DNA of 64,000 nt from Psettodes erumei. Taxonomy: Eukaryota; Chordata; Actinopteri; Pleuronectiformes; Psettodidae. The stretch is taken from positions 1,984,001-2,048,000 of the forward strand of contig JAFBJZ010000782.1 in assembly GCA_016785225.1 (NCBI GenBank). The letters run 5' to 3'. Numbering within the stretch: position 1 is the stretch's first letter; every line of letters begins with the position of its first letter. Under the pieces are notes generated by a model. That model was given only the letters and a program-made list of their open reading frames with translations, had not been told where the DNA came from and did not search any database. Positions 36,901 through 44,944 of this stretch are shown piece by piece. The position numbers and the translations under genes are program-made.

Positions 36901-39589
36901 AACATGGAGCAGTTTTGTCCTTGGAACATGAGGAGGAGGCGGCAAAGCACACCACCTTCTAATTAAGGACAAAGGATTTCAATGATTGATCTATAAAAAT
37001 TGACGTATATTGAGTCAGTGATCTCTAGGGAAAGATGAACACAAGAAAGCCGGTCATTGCCTCAGCAGTTTTGAATCTGCTCATTTCCAGCTTATTATCG
37101 GCAAACCACAAACTGAGGAGGGGCTGCTTCGCCGCTACACCTGAACCTAATGGTCCTAAAGAAGCTGATCAAGGTCATGTGTTCTGAGAACTGAGGCAGT
37201 TTGATGAACTGCTATCTTGAGGAAAATTAATTGGCACAAAGAGAGGTACAACGTAGGTATAGTTTAAATCCCTGTGCTACCAGTGCTCACAGAGAGGAGA
37301 TCTGAATGCACTCATCAAACAGCATTTGCTGTTAGTCTTATAAGAGGTTTGTCCTCTGCCAGCAGATTTAGGGATCAGTGTTAAGCACTTGAGTCGTGGA
37401 GCTCCAGGATGATGATGGTAAAATCCCTAACAAAGGAGACAGAGGTACCTTCTTGATCCAAGATGATAGTGAGAGGTCCATGCTGACACCTGCTGAGTAT
37501 AATATGGGCTTTGAAAATGGCTGTAAAATTGCCATTTAAAATGTACATCACATCACAGAATAAGTCCTGTTTTATTTATGATTCACATTAAGCAGGTCTG
37601 AAGTATTCTAATCAGTCTGAAAATACATACATGGTATCAGTTCAGTGTGGACCCAATTTTGCAATACAGACGATATGCACCTTTTTTATTTAAAAAATCA
37701 TTTTTTTTCAGTATTTGCATGGCACTAAGCAAATTTCACTTTCCGGGGACAATGGATTGCAGCTTGGCCGAGTCTGTTTTAGCATGGATGAAAAGACACA
37801 AAAATGGAAGGAAATAGTTGCCCATGATCTTGGGGTTACAAATGAGCCAAAAATGTGAATGCCATACTGAAATGTATTAGAAACAAACAGGATCGTTACT
37901 GTTAAAAGAAAAAACAGGTCGATAAGAACAGTCACATGGAAACATGTTAACACCAGAAAGGCCTGCACTCTGCACATTTTTGATCTGCTCATGAGTCAGC
38001 CTAATCACCTTAAAGTTTTGTAAAGAATTCATATGTGTTTGTGGAACAAGGATCCCTAGCCGCTGTGATTCATTCATTTCCGTGGTGTGGGAGTACTAGA
38101 GAAGGACTGCCCATGAAGTGCCTCTAACAAGGCAACCTTGAGAATCTGCCAGTAGTGAATTACCCAGACTTTTTTTTACATCCTTTGCAACTGCCTGAGG
38201 GCATGGTTGGCCTGGGGGGGTGGGTCTCCCTCAGGGTGCTTTCTTTGATGAACTACTCCACGGAGTTGTTCAGAAATGCAGCAGTCGTGGTGGTTTCTCT
38301 GCTGTTAAAAGAACCTGACTGATGGACAAACACAAGACTTTACAAGTCAGTGACGTCAGTTCACTGTGCCTGCTGGGAACAGTGCCATGCCATAAAGATG
38401 AACTTCCTGGAGTTTTCTCATGACTGCCTCTAATGATGGCAGACTGTTGTGGACTATTACTATGTTTGATTGAGTCTTAACCCCAATACAAACTTGATGT
38501 TACAGCAATAACTATTACAAAGTACATCTCTCCAAAAAATAAAATAAAATAAACTCATGGATGCTCTGTTATAATTTAGCTTAAGTTCTCAATGGCACAA
38601 TGGTTGATTAAAAAAATATTTTAATTTAATTTCTCCTTCAGTGTATAATGTATATGTGTATTTGTATGAAATTTGTCATCAATTCACTAAACTAATTTCT
38701 AAAAACCTAATGAGGACGCAGCATGGGAGGGCGCATGCCGCAGTCTCCTATTTTAAGAATGAATCCGTTTCACTGTCAGCATGTCTTACTATTAATGTTG
38801 AACTGTCCGCGTCCTTCACAGGGCATATGTGTTGTGAACAACTTCAAAGGTGTCCACAGTGCAGCAGTTAAACAGAAGACTGAAGACTACCGTGGTCTGC
38901 CTCTAATGACGTTCCCTCGTGTAGAGAGTCCTCTGGAGACCCTCAGCGCACAGGTAGCTAAAAACACTTAACCTGGAAACCCGGAAACTTTAATCTCTAT
39001 GATACGCATTATCTTTCCCCATTAATTGGTAGAGCTCCCTCAAGGCCTTTCACTCAGAGCAAAAGCTCCCCTCCAGATACTTTTAATCTAGTCTACTGGA
39101 ATTTGGTTTGCACTGTAGCTTTCTTTTACTGTAGTTTGTTGTTGTAATTTACTTTTTCATGTCCCACTACAGTCGCTAATTTCCTTCATGTACCAGAATT
39201 CCAATAGAGGAAGAGTATGTTAATTGGCTAAAGGCAGAGTTTCAGTATCAGTCACATACAGTATTTAGTTCACCATCTGTTCTTTCTGTCTTTCTGTCTT
39301 CCTTTCTATACAAAGCAATGATGATGTGTGCAGAAGAATATAGGCATGAAATTTTGCACTGTGCCCCTGTCCTGTTTCCCAAACACACACAGAACTGTGC
39401 ACAGAGCACTCCTGACACTGGTTGACGATGATTTCCCTTACCTCTACTTTCCACACCTTTCCCCCCTCTCCTGTCCACTTGCATTTTCTTTGTTCTCTTC
39501 ATCTCTCTCAATCCTCATACCTCTTTTTCCATCCCTCCTCCCACATCCGTTTTCAGAACCACTCGGCATCAATGACGGAGGTCACATGA
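16481..39589 (+). CDS. plppr1: Phospholipid phosphatase-related protein 1 (PLPPR1/PRG-3), complete CDS in seven exons
   Basis: Joined exons 16481-16540, 23269-23457, 30563-30695, 34400-34650, 35244-35420, 38822-38953 and 39557-39589 give 975 nt, or 324 residues plus TGA. Human PLPPR1 is 325 residues as I recall it. The protein matches from its N-terminus (NNTLRSYSIIPCFIFVE) to its C-terminus (NHSASMTEVT), which separates it from PLPPR5. About six membrane segments are visible, near residues 12-33, 66-93, 129-147, 200-217, 226-243 and 256-276. It belongs to the lipid phosphate phosphatase superfamily but is catalytically degraded. In motif C1 the Lys and Arg are Q145 and S152. In C2 the usual SGH is S197-K198-E199. 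In C3 the first Ser is N244 and the first His is N251, while R245 and D255 remain. The family acts at the plasma membrane in neurite and filopodium growth without known phosphatase activity. NYT at 162-164 is a possible N-glycosylation site. Identity is very secure. Confidence 0.96.
16912..17035 (+). repeat. Degenerate teleost interspersed repeat
   Basis: The run tttcactatctctgtgggga, then ataatacagtccctggctcc, cactaacctcaatcatcaca and ccaacccggaacctaactg, resembles a very common fish repeat rich in ccctaacc/cctaac words. The family is from memory and the borders are approximate. Confidence 0.45.
17460..17802 (+). repeat. Pyrimidine-rich tract
   Basis: About 340 bases are dominated by C and T (repeated tctctct, tccctc and cctttc words). 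This creates a long but low-complexity open frame that should not be read as a gene. Confidence 0.7.
22290..22362 (+). mobile_element. LINE-like 3' end remnant
   Basis: gctgtaacgatcacacatga is followed by tcctgtgggatagataaagcatc and an attattctatt tail. This matches the usual layout of L2-like retrotransposon 3' ends in fish. Only the terminus is recognisable. Confidence 0.4.
22887..22935 (+). repeat. Compound triplet microsatellite (TGC)n-(TGG)n
   Basis: About five and a half TGC units are followed by ten TGG units. The polyglycine and polyproline frames across it are artefacts of the repeat. Confidence 0.9.
23269..23457 (+). CDS. plppr1: plppr1 coding exon 2
   Basis: The acceptor is tttttcttccag ending at 23268 and the donor is GTGAGT at 23458. 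The exon has 63 codons, phase 0 at both ends. It starts LVIMSGTVLLAYY and ends VVAAAPTAI, completing membrane segment 1, the first extracellular loop (CTDLF...FFCNDAELMKPYPGTEE) and most of segment 2. The ATG at 23254 lies in the polypyrimidine tract and is not used. Confidence 0.95.
27888..27969 (+). repeat. (ATT)n-(GTT)n microsatellite
   Basis: About 23 ATT units run to 27956 and four GTT units follow to 27969. The open frame over it is repeat-made. Confidence 0.93.
28617..28656. repeat. Near-perfect palindrome/hairpin
   Basis: GAACCATGAAT (28629-28639), one C, then ATTCATGGTTC (28641-28651) pair perfectly. Outside these, GTGGA (28617-28621) pairs with TCCAC (28652-28656) after a 7-base bulge. 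Confidence 0.85.
30563..30695 (+). CDS. plppr1: plppr1 coding exon 3
   Basis: The acceptor is tgtgtgtag ending at 30562 and the donor is GTAAGA at 30696. The 133 nt make 44 codons plus the first base of a Gly codon. It encodes IFVGEVSMYVMKSTREALLA, then QEKTIVTGDCCYLNPLIRR and IIRFI. This is the end of membrane segment 2 and the cytosolic loop. Confidence 0.95.
31503..31730 (+). mobile_element. Non-autonomous transposon-like repeat fragment
   Basis: It starts TTTAAAGGGGACCTATTATGC, a terminus I recall from abundant fish repeats, and continues with matching body words (ctctgttatgcagcccc, ctaattggccgg). I did not find the opposite terminus, so this is a fragment. The family is unassigned. Confidence 0.45.
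33664..33691. repeat. C10-A-C5-A-C5-A-C5 tract (G-quadruplex type on - strand)
   Basis: Four C runs of at least five, with single-base spacers. The opposite strand is an ideal short-loop G-quadruplex sequence. Confidence 0.85.
34400..34650 (+). CDS. plppr1: plppr1 coding exon 4
   Basis: The acceptor is ctgtgccccag ending at 34399 and the donor is GTGAGA at 34651. The 251 nt complete the split Gly (residue 128) and add 83 residues. The exon holds degenerate motif C1 (NAGQVVTGGLSPYF) and degenerate motif C2 (ARRSFPSKEASLSVY). Enzymatic relatives carry Lys and Arg in C1 and SGH in C2. Confidence 0.95.
34651..35243 (+). other. plppr1 intron between coding exons 4 and 5
   Basis: This is a 593-bp intron, the shortest but one in the gene. 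A repeat begins about 28 bases after the splice donor. Nothing else was recognised. Confidence 0.8.
34679..34760 (+). repeat. Teleost repeat with AAGTAAAAGTAC motif
   Basis: ggggtggaaaaaatactcaa then gtaaaagtacagtaacgtat matches a repeat often seen in percomorph introns and UTRs, from memory. Borders are approximate. Confidence 0.45.
35244..35420 (+). CDS. plppr1: plppr1 coding exon 5
   Basis: The acceptor is ctcctttccag ending at 35243 and the donor is GTGAGG at 35421. The exon has 59 codons, phase 0 at both ends. It runs from MYITSTIKTKSSRLAKPVLC to GSAVALFL. The degenerate C3 motif NRVSEYRNHCSD keeps Arg and Asp but has Asn at the Ser and first His positions. Confidence 0.95.
35421..38821 (+). 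other. plppr1 intron between coding exons 5 and 6
   Basis: This is 3.4 kb. I see no exon, RNA gene or clear repeat beyond a tandem aagtgggttt pair near 35591 and a C9-11 run near 36422. Confidence 0.65.
38822..38953 (+). CDS. plppr1: plppr1 coding exon 6
   Basis: The acceptor is gtccttcacag ending at 38821 and the donor is GTAGCT at 38954. The exon has 44 codons, phase 0 at both ends. It encodes the end of membrane segment 6 (GICVVNNFKG) and the cytosolic tail, including RGLPLMTFPRVESPLETLSAQ, a tail segment conserved in PLPPR1. Confidence 0.94.
38954..39556 (+). other. plppr1 last intron
   Basis: This is 603 bp with a long pyrimidine-rich 3' part (39430-39556) leading to the acceptor of the 33-nt coding exon. 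No other feature was seen. Confidence 0.8.
39557..39589 (+). CDS. plppr1: plppr1 terminal coding exon (10 residues plus stop)
   Basis: The acceptor is ccgttttcag ending at 39556. Only 33 nt are coding: NHSASMTEVT followed by TGA at 39587-39589. The ten residues equal the C-terminus I recall for human PLPPR1, which confirms that the tiny exon is real. The stop is immediately followed by CTA, a context linked to readthrough (see findings). Confidence 0.93.
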   Translation, partial: NHSASMTEVT

Positions 39590-40990
39590 CTAAGGGGGCA
39601 GCACCGGGTCACGTTTGCGTCTCCACAGCACTTCCAGACACAATGACGAGGACGCATGCCACGTGGCTCCGAATGCTTAACAAAAAACCCACTCCTGATA
39701 CATCTGTTTGATTCACCTGGGGGCGCGAAATACACCATGTTTGTAATGGTTCTCATCTAGCTGGGCTATGCTCAGTTCAACCTGCCAAGGCACACAGATT
39801 GCATCAGTGGCAAAAAAATATCACAAAGTAAACTAAAGCACAGATTGTTTTTTCCAGATATTTGAAACCATTTGAAACATGGAACATTTTTTTTTCCTCC
39901 AGGGTGTGCTGTTTGTAGTTAGAGGATGGTGTTTTGTACATTTTGTATGAGAGAGTGCTGTAGCCTATACTGAAGGTGTTAAAACCTGCACACTTCCTGT
40001 CAGCTGACTCACTCTGTTTTACATCACATCCTGCCAGGTGAAATGCCTTGTTGATCACCACATCTGTCCCCCTCAGTCTGAAAAATCTGCTATGGAAAAA
40101 ATATTGTTGTTGTTGTTCTGTGATGTTTGTCATTTGTACAGGAAAAAAAGACAGACTACTTCTTTTTATTATCTCTTTCTGTACATTAATTGACCATGTC
40201 AGGTCATATTTTGTAAAGATTTTTGTTAATCTGTATGACTATTATGATCCATTTGGACCTGTTTGCCTGCTGTAAACATGGATATGTTTTGGTATCAGTT
40301 TAAGTGTTTAGGGGAACGACCCCTCTCTCTTTTGGAGGAAATGACAAGGAAGAGTCAGCGACATCCTCAGAGTCAGAAAATGGGGTTTGGCACCTGCAGT
40401 GCCATGTTATCAGCCACAATGTATGAAGATATGATAAGCTGAAATCCTCACTATGAGTGTGTTTCACCCCAATTTCCTGATTCACTGTGATGTTAATAGA
40501 AATTTCTCTACAGAGAGGTCCAGTGGGGCTAGCCTGTGCTAGATCTACCTTAAGATTTCACTGGTAAGCCTGTACAATTGAATTTAAACTAAAATCCCAC
40601 TGGAAGACATCTGTATAAAATATGTGGGAAGAAAGACCTGCTCTTTGGAGTGAAACTGGGACTTCCTTAAGGCCCACCAAGCCCTTTTAATGGAAACCAC
40701 AGTAATGACTCCTGCTTCACTTTTCCTCCTTGAGGCACCCCTCCCCCCTCCCTGAGCCACCAGTGGATTGTGATACAATGTTGTGACTCCATTTCCTATT
40801 GGAAGATACGCCCAGCATGAAGAGAGAAGTCAAGATGTTTTATAAATATTCATGATTTGGATTATACTCATCATTGTGATTATTATCGTCTTTTACTTTG
40901 AGAACAAAATGAAAAGCATTTAATTTGAAATGCTGCATATATTTTTTTTCTTGGTTTGTCCACAAATTAAATAGTCAGTAGCAATGATGA
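39590..40990 (+). other. plppr1: plppr1 3' UTR (end inferred)
   Basis: Non-coding sequence follows the plppr1 stop. The first 150 bases are relatively CpG-rich and contain the palindrome gccacgtggc near 39659. The rest is AT-rich with several tgtaaa/tgtaca words. The end is placed just after the polyadenylation hexamer at 40966. Longer forms are possible, for example one using an AATAAA near 41434. Confidence 0.5.
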
Positions 40991-41020
40991 GTTCTCTGTG
41001 TTTTTCTTTATGTGTCAGAA
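40966..41020 (+). terminator. Candidate plppr1 polyadenylation signal
   Basis: The hexamer ATTAAA is at 40966-40971. It is followed after about 15-20 bases by a GT/T-rich stretch at 40989-41019 (gttctctgtgtttttctttatgtgt), the expected layout of a cleavage site near 40980. No transcript data are available here. Confidence 0.4.
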
Positions 41021-44000
41021 TATACAAGCAAGCATGGCAATAGGTTAGAAACACAGAAACAACTGCAGCCCCATTCCTCTCCTATCTTAATTTTAAACTG
41101 AAATAGCCAAAAGTAGGAAATGAAGGCAGAGAGCAGTCAGTCTTAGCATGTTACCTTGTTGGATGGAGTAGGAAATTTGTCTGTCCTTGTGTTTGTTTGA
41201 ATATTCAGAAATTTCTTCTCTTCCAATATTTTCACCCTGAGTTAAGCCTTGCAGTCAGACCAAAAGGATCTTCGTGCCTGGATACAAATCCCACCTTCTT
41301 TGCTGTTATTGGGCCTAACCTAAACCATGGCTCATAAACTGCCTAAGGGTATGGTAACATTAGGCTTTTGTCCAGCAAATCTACCCTGCACCCAGCCTTG
41401 AAAAAGAATGTGCAGTCACAGTTTGGATATGGGTAATAAATAAATATTGAGCAAAGTGATAAGAATCTTTAAAACGTATGTGAGGTTGAACCTGTGGTTT
41501 GCAGTCTGGTGGTCTAAGTGTGTGTGATGACAGACACGTTTATACCGGCCAGTTGTGCACATAAGCACAGTCAACCTTGAACAAGGGGAAGTCTGAACGC
41601 TAAGTCCACCAGAGTCAGGGGGTGCATCAAAACAAACATTTGCTTGAATTTGTCAGCTGTACAGGCCTCAGTTGAAGCTAATGGGAGACGGCAGAGTATT
41701 TTTGGGACAGAGGTGTAATGTGACCATGCCTTTGAACGTTTTGCCTGGTAAAGGGTGCAATGTGCTGTGCACAGGCTGGAGGAGGGTTGTTTCTTTGAAA
41801 GCTCATTTCAGGGGAAAAAACCCTGACCTTGCTTCAGATGTTCTTCATATATGTTTACAGAATGCAATATTTCCAGGAGCTTAGTGAATTTATTCTTGTA
41901 AAATGTTGTAAAATCCTGTGAAGCAGCCCTCCTCCCTTCACATCACAGCAATGTCCAACCACACAGTCTAACCAGATATGTGATTAGAATGAGCGTAGAT
42001 ATGCTAAAACCTGGCTCTTATTTAGTTATTTGTTGTTGTTGATTCATCCTGTTACGACTGCATTGACTCTGGTGATGTTTATGTCTTGGCTAAGCAAGGC
42101 ATACACAGAGAGAGAGACACAAAGAAAGCTGACAGCTCAGCCAGTGCACTTTCTCTTTTGCTCTGTCAGGTATTCATTTCAGCTGTGACAGCCTGCACTT
42201 TCCCTGCAGACACACACTGGCTAAATAGATAGGGTCTGCTTGTGTAACCTATGTGTGTGAGTGTCTGGCAGTATTTGACCATGCAATGTGTTTATAAAAT
42301 GTCATCCATGGCTGTTCGGAGTACTCCCCCCTCTCCAAATTGCTGTCCTCTAGCAATGAGTGAAGAACAGTGCAACAACCAAATATCATTTCGAGGTATG
42401 CAGCAAACCTATGAGTGGGATTGTTATGAATACCTGCAGGGTGTTTTTTTTTTTAAACCATAATGGAATCTTTTTAGATGGGAGGAAATGAGGTACTGCA
42501 GGTGAATCACAATGGCCTACTCGGGGAAAAAAATCTTCCAGCAAATAAATCCCAGATACACTGTGTGACTGGTGTGCCCTGGATATCAGGCATTGTCCCT
42601 CTGGTTTCACTGACTCATCTGTGTCTGTCTTGCAAGAGCCTCATTAACTTCACTATCAGTGAAAGCAAATCCCTTAAATCTTTGAAAAATGCATGATATT
42701 CCGTTGAAAACATCAAGCCTCTGGTCTTCATTTGAGTTGCAGTTAGCTCATTTTGCTGCTACAAACAAACAGCAACAGTAGTTTTGATATTTTGTGTAAT
42801 AATTAAAACCTGAACTCAGGTTCGACCATGCACACGGCTGAACGACTCTTAGCTTTGCCGCTTTCTTCTCACTAATATATACTGTTCCAAAATTTGACTG
42901 AAGAAGAAAGGTTGCAAATAAATTAAGTGCAAAGAAGAGAGAGATATTTTTTAATAAGAACACATCCATACCCAAACAGAAAAGATGCAAGAAAACAGGT
43001 CTCATCACAGAGGGAATGTTTGTGTATGTTCAGTTGTGAATTGTTCATCATAATTAAGTTACATGTCAGAGTTTGGCAAGTTGTCTGCAGTTAGTTCATA
43101 TTAACAATTTGATACATTTTTCTCTGCTATTCAACAATAGATTTTGACCAGGAGCTCAGTGGTTATCATGTGCTTGTGTGTACAAGAGCACTGGTATGAC
43201 ATTGGGTCCCTGATTAGAAGACTCCTTTTCTCACCATTTTATATTGACCTTATTACTTCTTTATATCCTGTGTTGTTTGCAACCCTAAATCCACAATAAA
43301 AAGGAAAAGTTGTAGACAGTAAGTCAAACTCTGACAAGTTAAATTATGAAGGTAAGTGGGTGCAGCTTTCCTTAAGAAACTAGAAGTGCATCAGTGAAGT
43401 GCAGGACAATATCATACAGTGAACCATAAAGAAGATTTTATATAGACCTATAATTCTCCACAAGATGCCAACCAGAGGTTCTTGATGAATAGAGAGGTGT
43501 CTTGCCATTACAGTCTATCTTTCTTTTTTTCTACTTCTAACGGCCCCACCAGACCTGAAAAGGCTAATCAGAAAAAAATGCCCCAAGCCAAATTAAATGC
43601 CCATTGTCAAAGGCCAGAAACATTTAGGCATCAGTGGTAAAATAGACCAATCACCAGCAGCAGAATTTCTTCACTTTCCTCATCAAAGATACAAGGTTTC
43701 AGCAAGACACAAGGACATAAAGACTTTACTGGCTGGGTTCAAGCTCAGGTCATTTTACACTCCCATTGAGTCTCAACATAAGACTCAGGTGAATTAGCCC
43801 ATTAAGCTTAAATACCAAAGAGTCTTCATATCTAAGATCAAGGTTTTCATCATGGCAAGCAAATCTGTACCCTTGAAGAGACAAGGATTATAGGGAAGAG
43901 ATGGAGGGGGGCAGGAAGGAGTAGAGATGAGTGGGAATGGAAATGAAAAGAAAAAATGGGGGGATCAGAAAAAGGTGAGAAGGAGGTGAAGAAAATGGGG

Positions 44001-44373
44001 GAGGGGACATTAAGAAGTGGGGTGGGATTGCACAGCTCTTCAGTGACTGCGACAAGCTAGTGAGAACAGATTCCCTGGATCACTGGCTCACCTTGGTTCA
44101 GTGTCTCTCATCTGTTCAAATCAGATGTTCCAGAAGTCAGGAAATGTCCTGCTGGAGTTACAGAACAGGACTGGATCCCTGGAGAACGTCTCAGTTTGGC
44201 GCTTCGGGGAACTCCTGAGCCCAAAGGGAGGATTTAGCTTCCAGAAATCTGTGAAGGTTCCTACCCCAGAACCAACTGAAAGGCAAGGATCCTTTTCCAG
44301 CTCCTTCAAGAGGTCCTGGAAACTCATCCCATGTCTAACCACGTTTCTCTGGGCAAAACACAGGCAAAAGGCT
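41021..44373. other. Convergent intergenic region, probably including the grin3a 3' UTR
   Basis: No exon was recognised on either strand. The right part should hold the grin3a 3' UTR. A minus-strand AATAAA (TTTATT at 41889-41894) is one possible end but is weak evidence. A purine-rich block lies at 43877-44031. Confidence 0.5.
43877..44031 (+). repeat. Purine-rich, G-run block
   Basis: About 155 bases are almost all A/G, with runs such as ggagggggg, atgggggg and gggggagggg. On the grin3a sense strand it is a pyrimidine tract shortly after the stop codon. Confidence 0.65.
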
Positions 44374-44944
44374 TCAGAACTCTGGGAGAGTGTTTGTGTG
44401 TTGGATAGTCTGCTGGTGGGACTGGGTGTACTGAACAAACTGGTTAGACATGAGGGTTGTGGGTTGACTGGGTACAGTTTGGTTTGCTTGCTGGTTTTCT
44501 GATTGGTACTGTTCTAGCTCCCTCTTCCTCCTCATGGCTGACTGCAGCTGCTGCTTGATTACGAGGATTTGACCCTCCAGTTCAGACAGCTCCTGAACCA
44601 GAGGGTTCCGACCCACACCTAGGCCGGGGCCACAGTCACTCACACCCAAAGCCCAGCACTGTGCTAGACCCTGTCCAGAGCCCCCTTGCCCTATTCCTTG
44701 ACCCAAACCTCGCCCTAACAGGTCAGAGCGACCATTAGAAGTGGTCACAATGGGCAGGTGTTTCTCCAGTAGGGGAAGAGAATGGGGGTGACGCAGGGGA
44801 GAAGGGGGTGGTGGAGGAGGAAGTTCCTGGGAAGATGGGCATTCCAGATCATTCTGCATCTCTTGTGGAAGCACCCTACGCCTGTTGCAGTGAGAGGACT
44901 CTGCAGGATTCCAGGATGCTGACTGGTTGTTTCCTTCATTGCAC
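44374..44944 (-). CDS. grin3a: grin3a terminal exon: C-tail with coiled coil and stop
   Basis: The acceptor is cttatctccag before 44944 and the stop TGA is at 44376-44374. It adds 189 residues after a split Arg. Visible are six prolines in a row (ELPPPPPPSPL), a Gly/Gln-rich stretch (GRGLGQGIGQGGSGQGLAQ), the conserved coiled coil VQELSELEGQILVIKQQLQS followed by AMRRKRELEQYQ, and a Gln/Thr-rich end (HQQTIQHTNTLPEF). Mammalian GluN3A ends soon after the coiled coil. This tail continues about 40 residues further, and its middle is poorly conserved. Confidence 0.93.
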
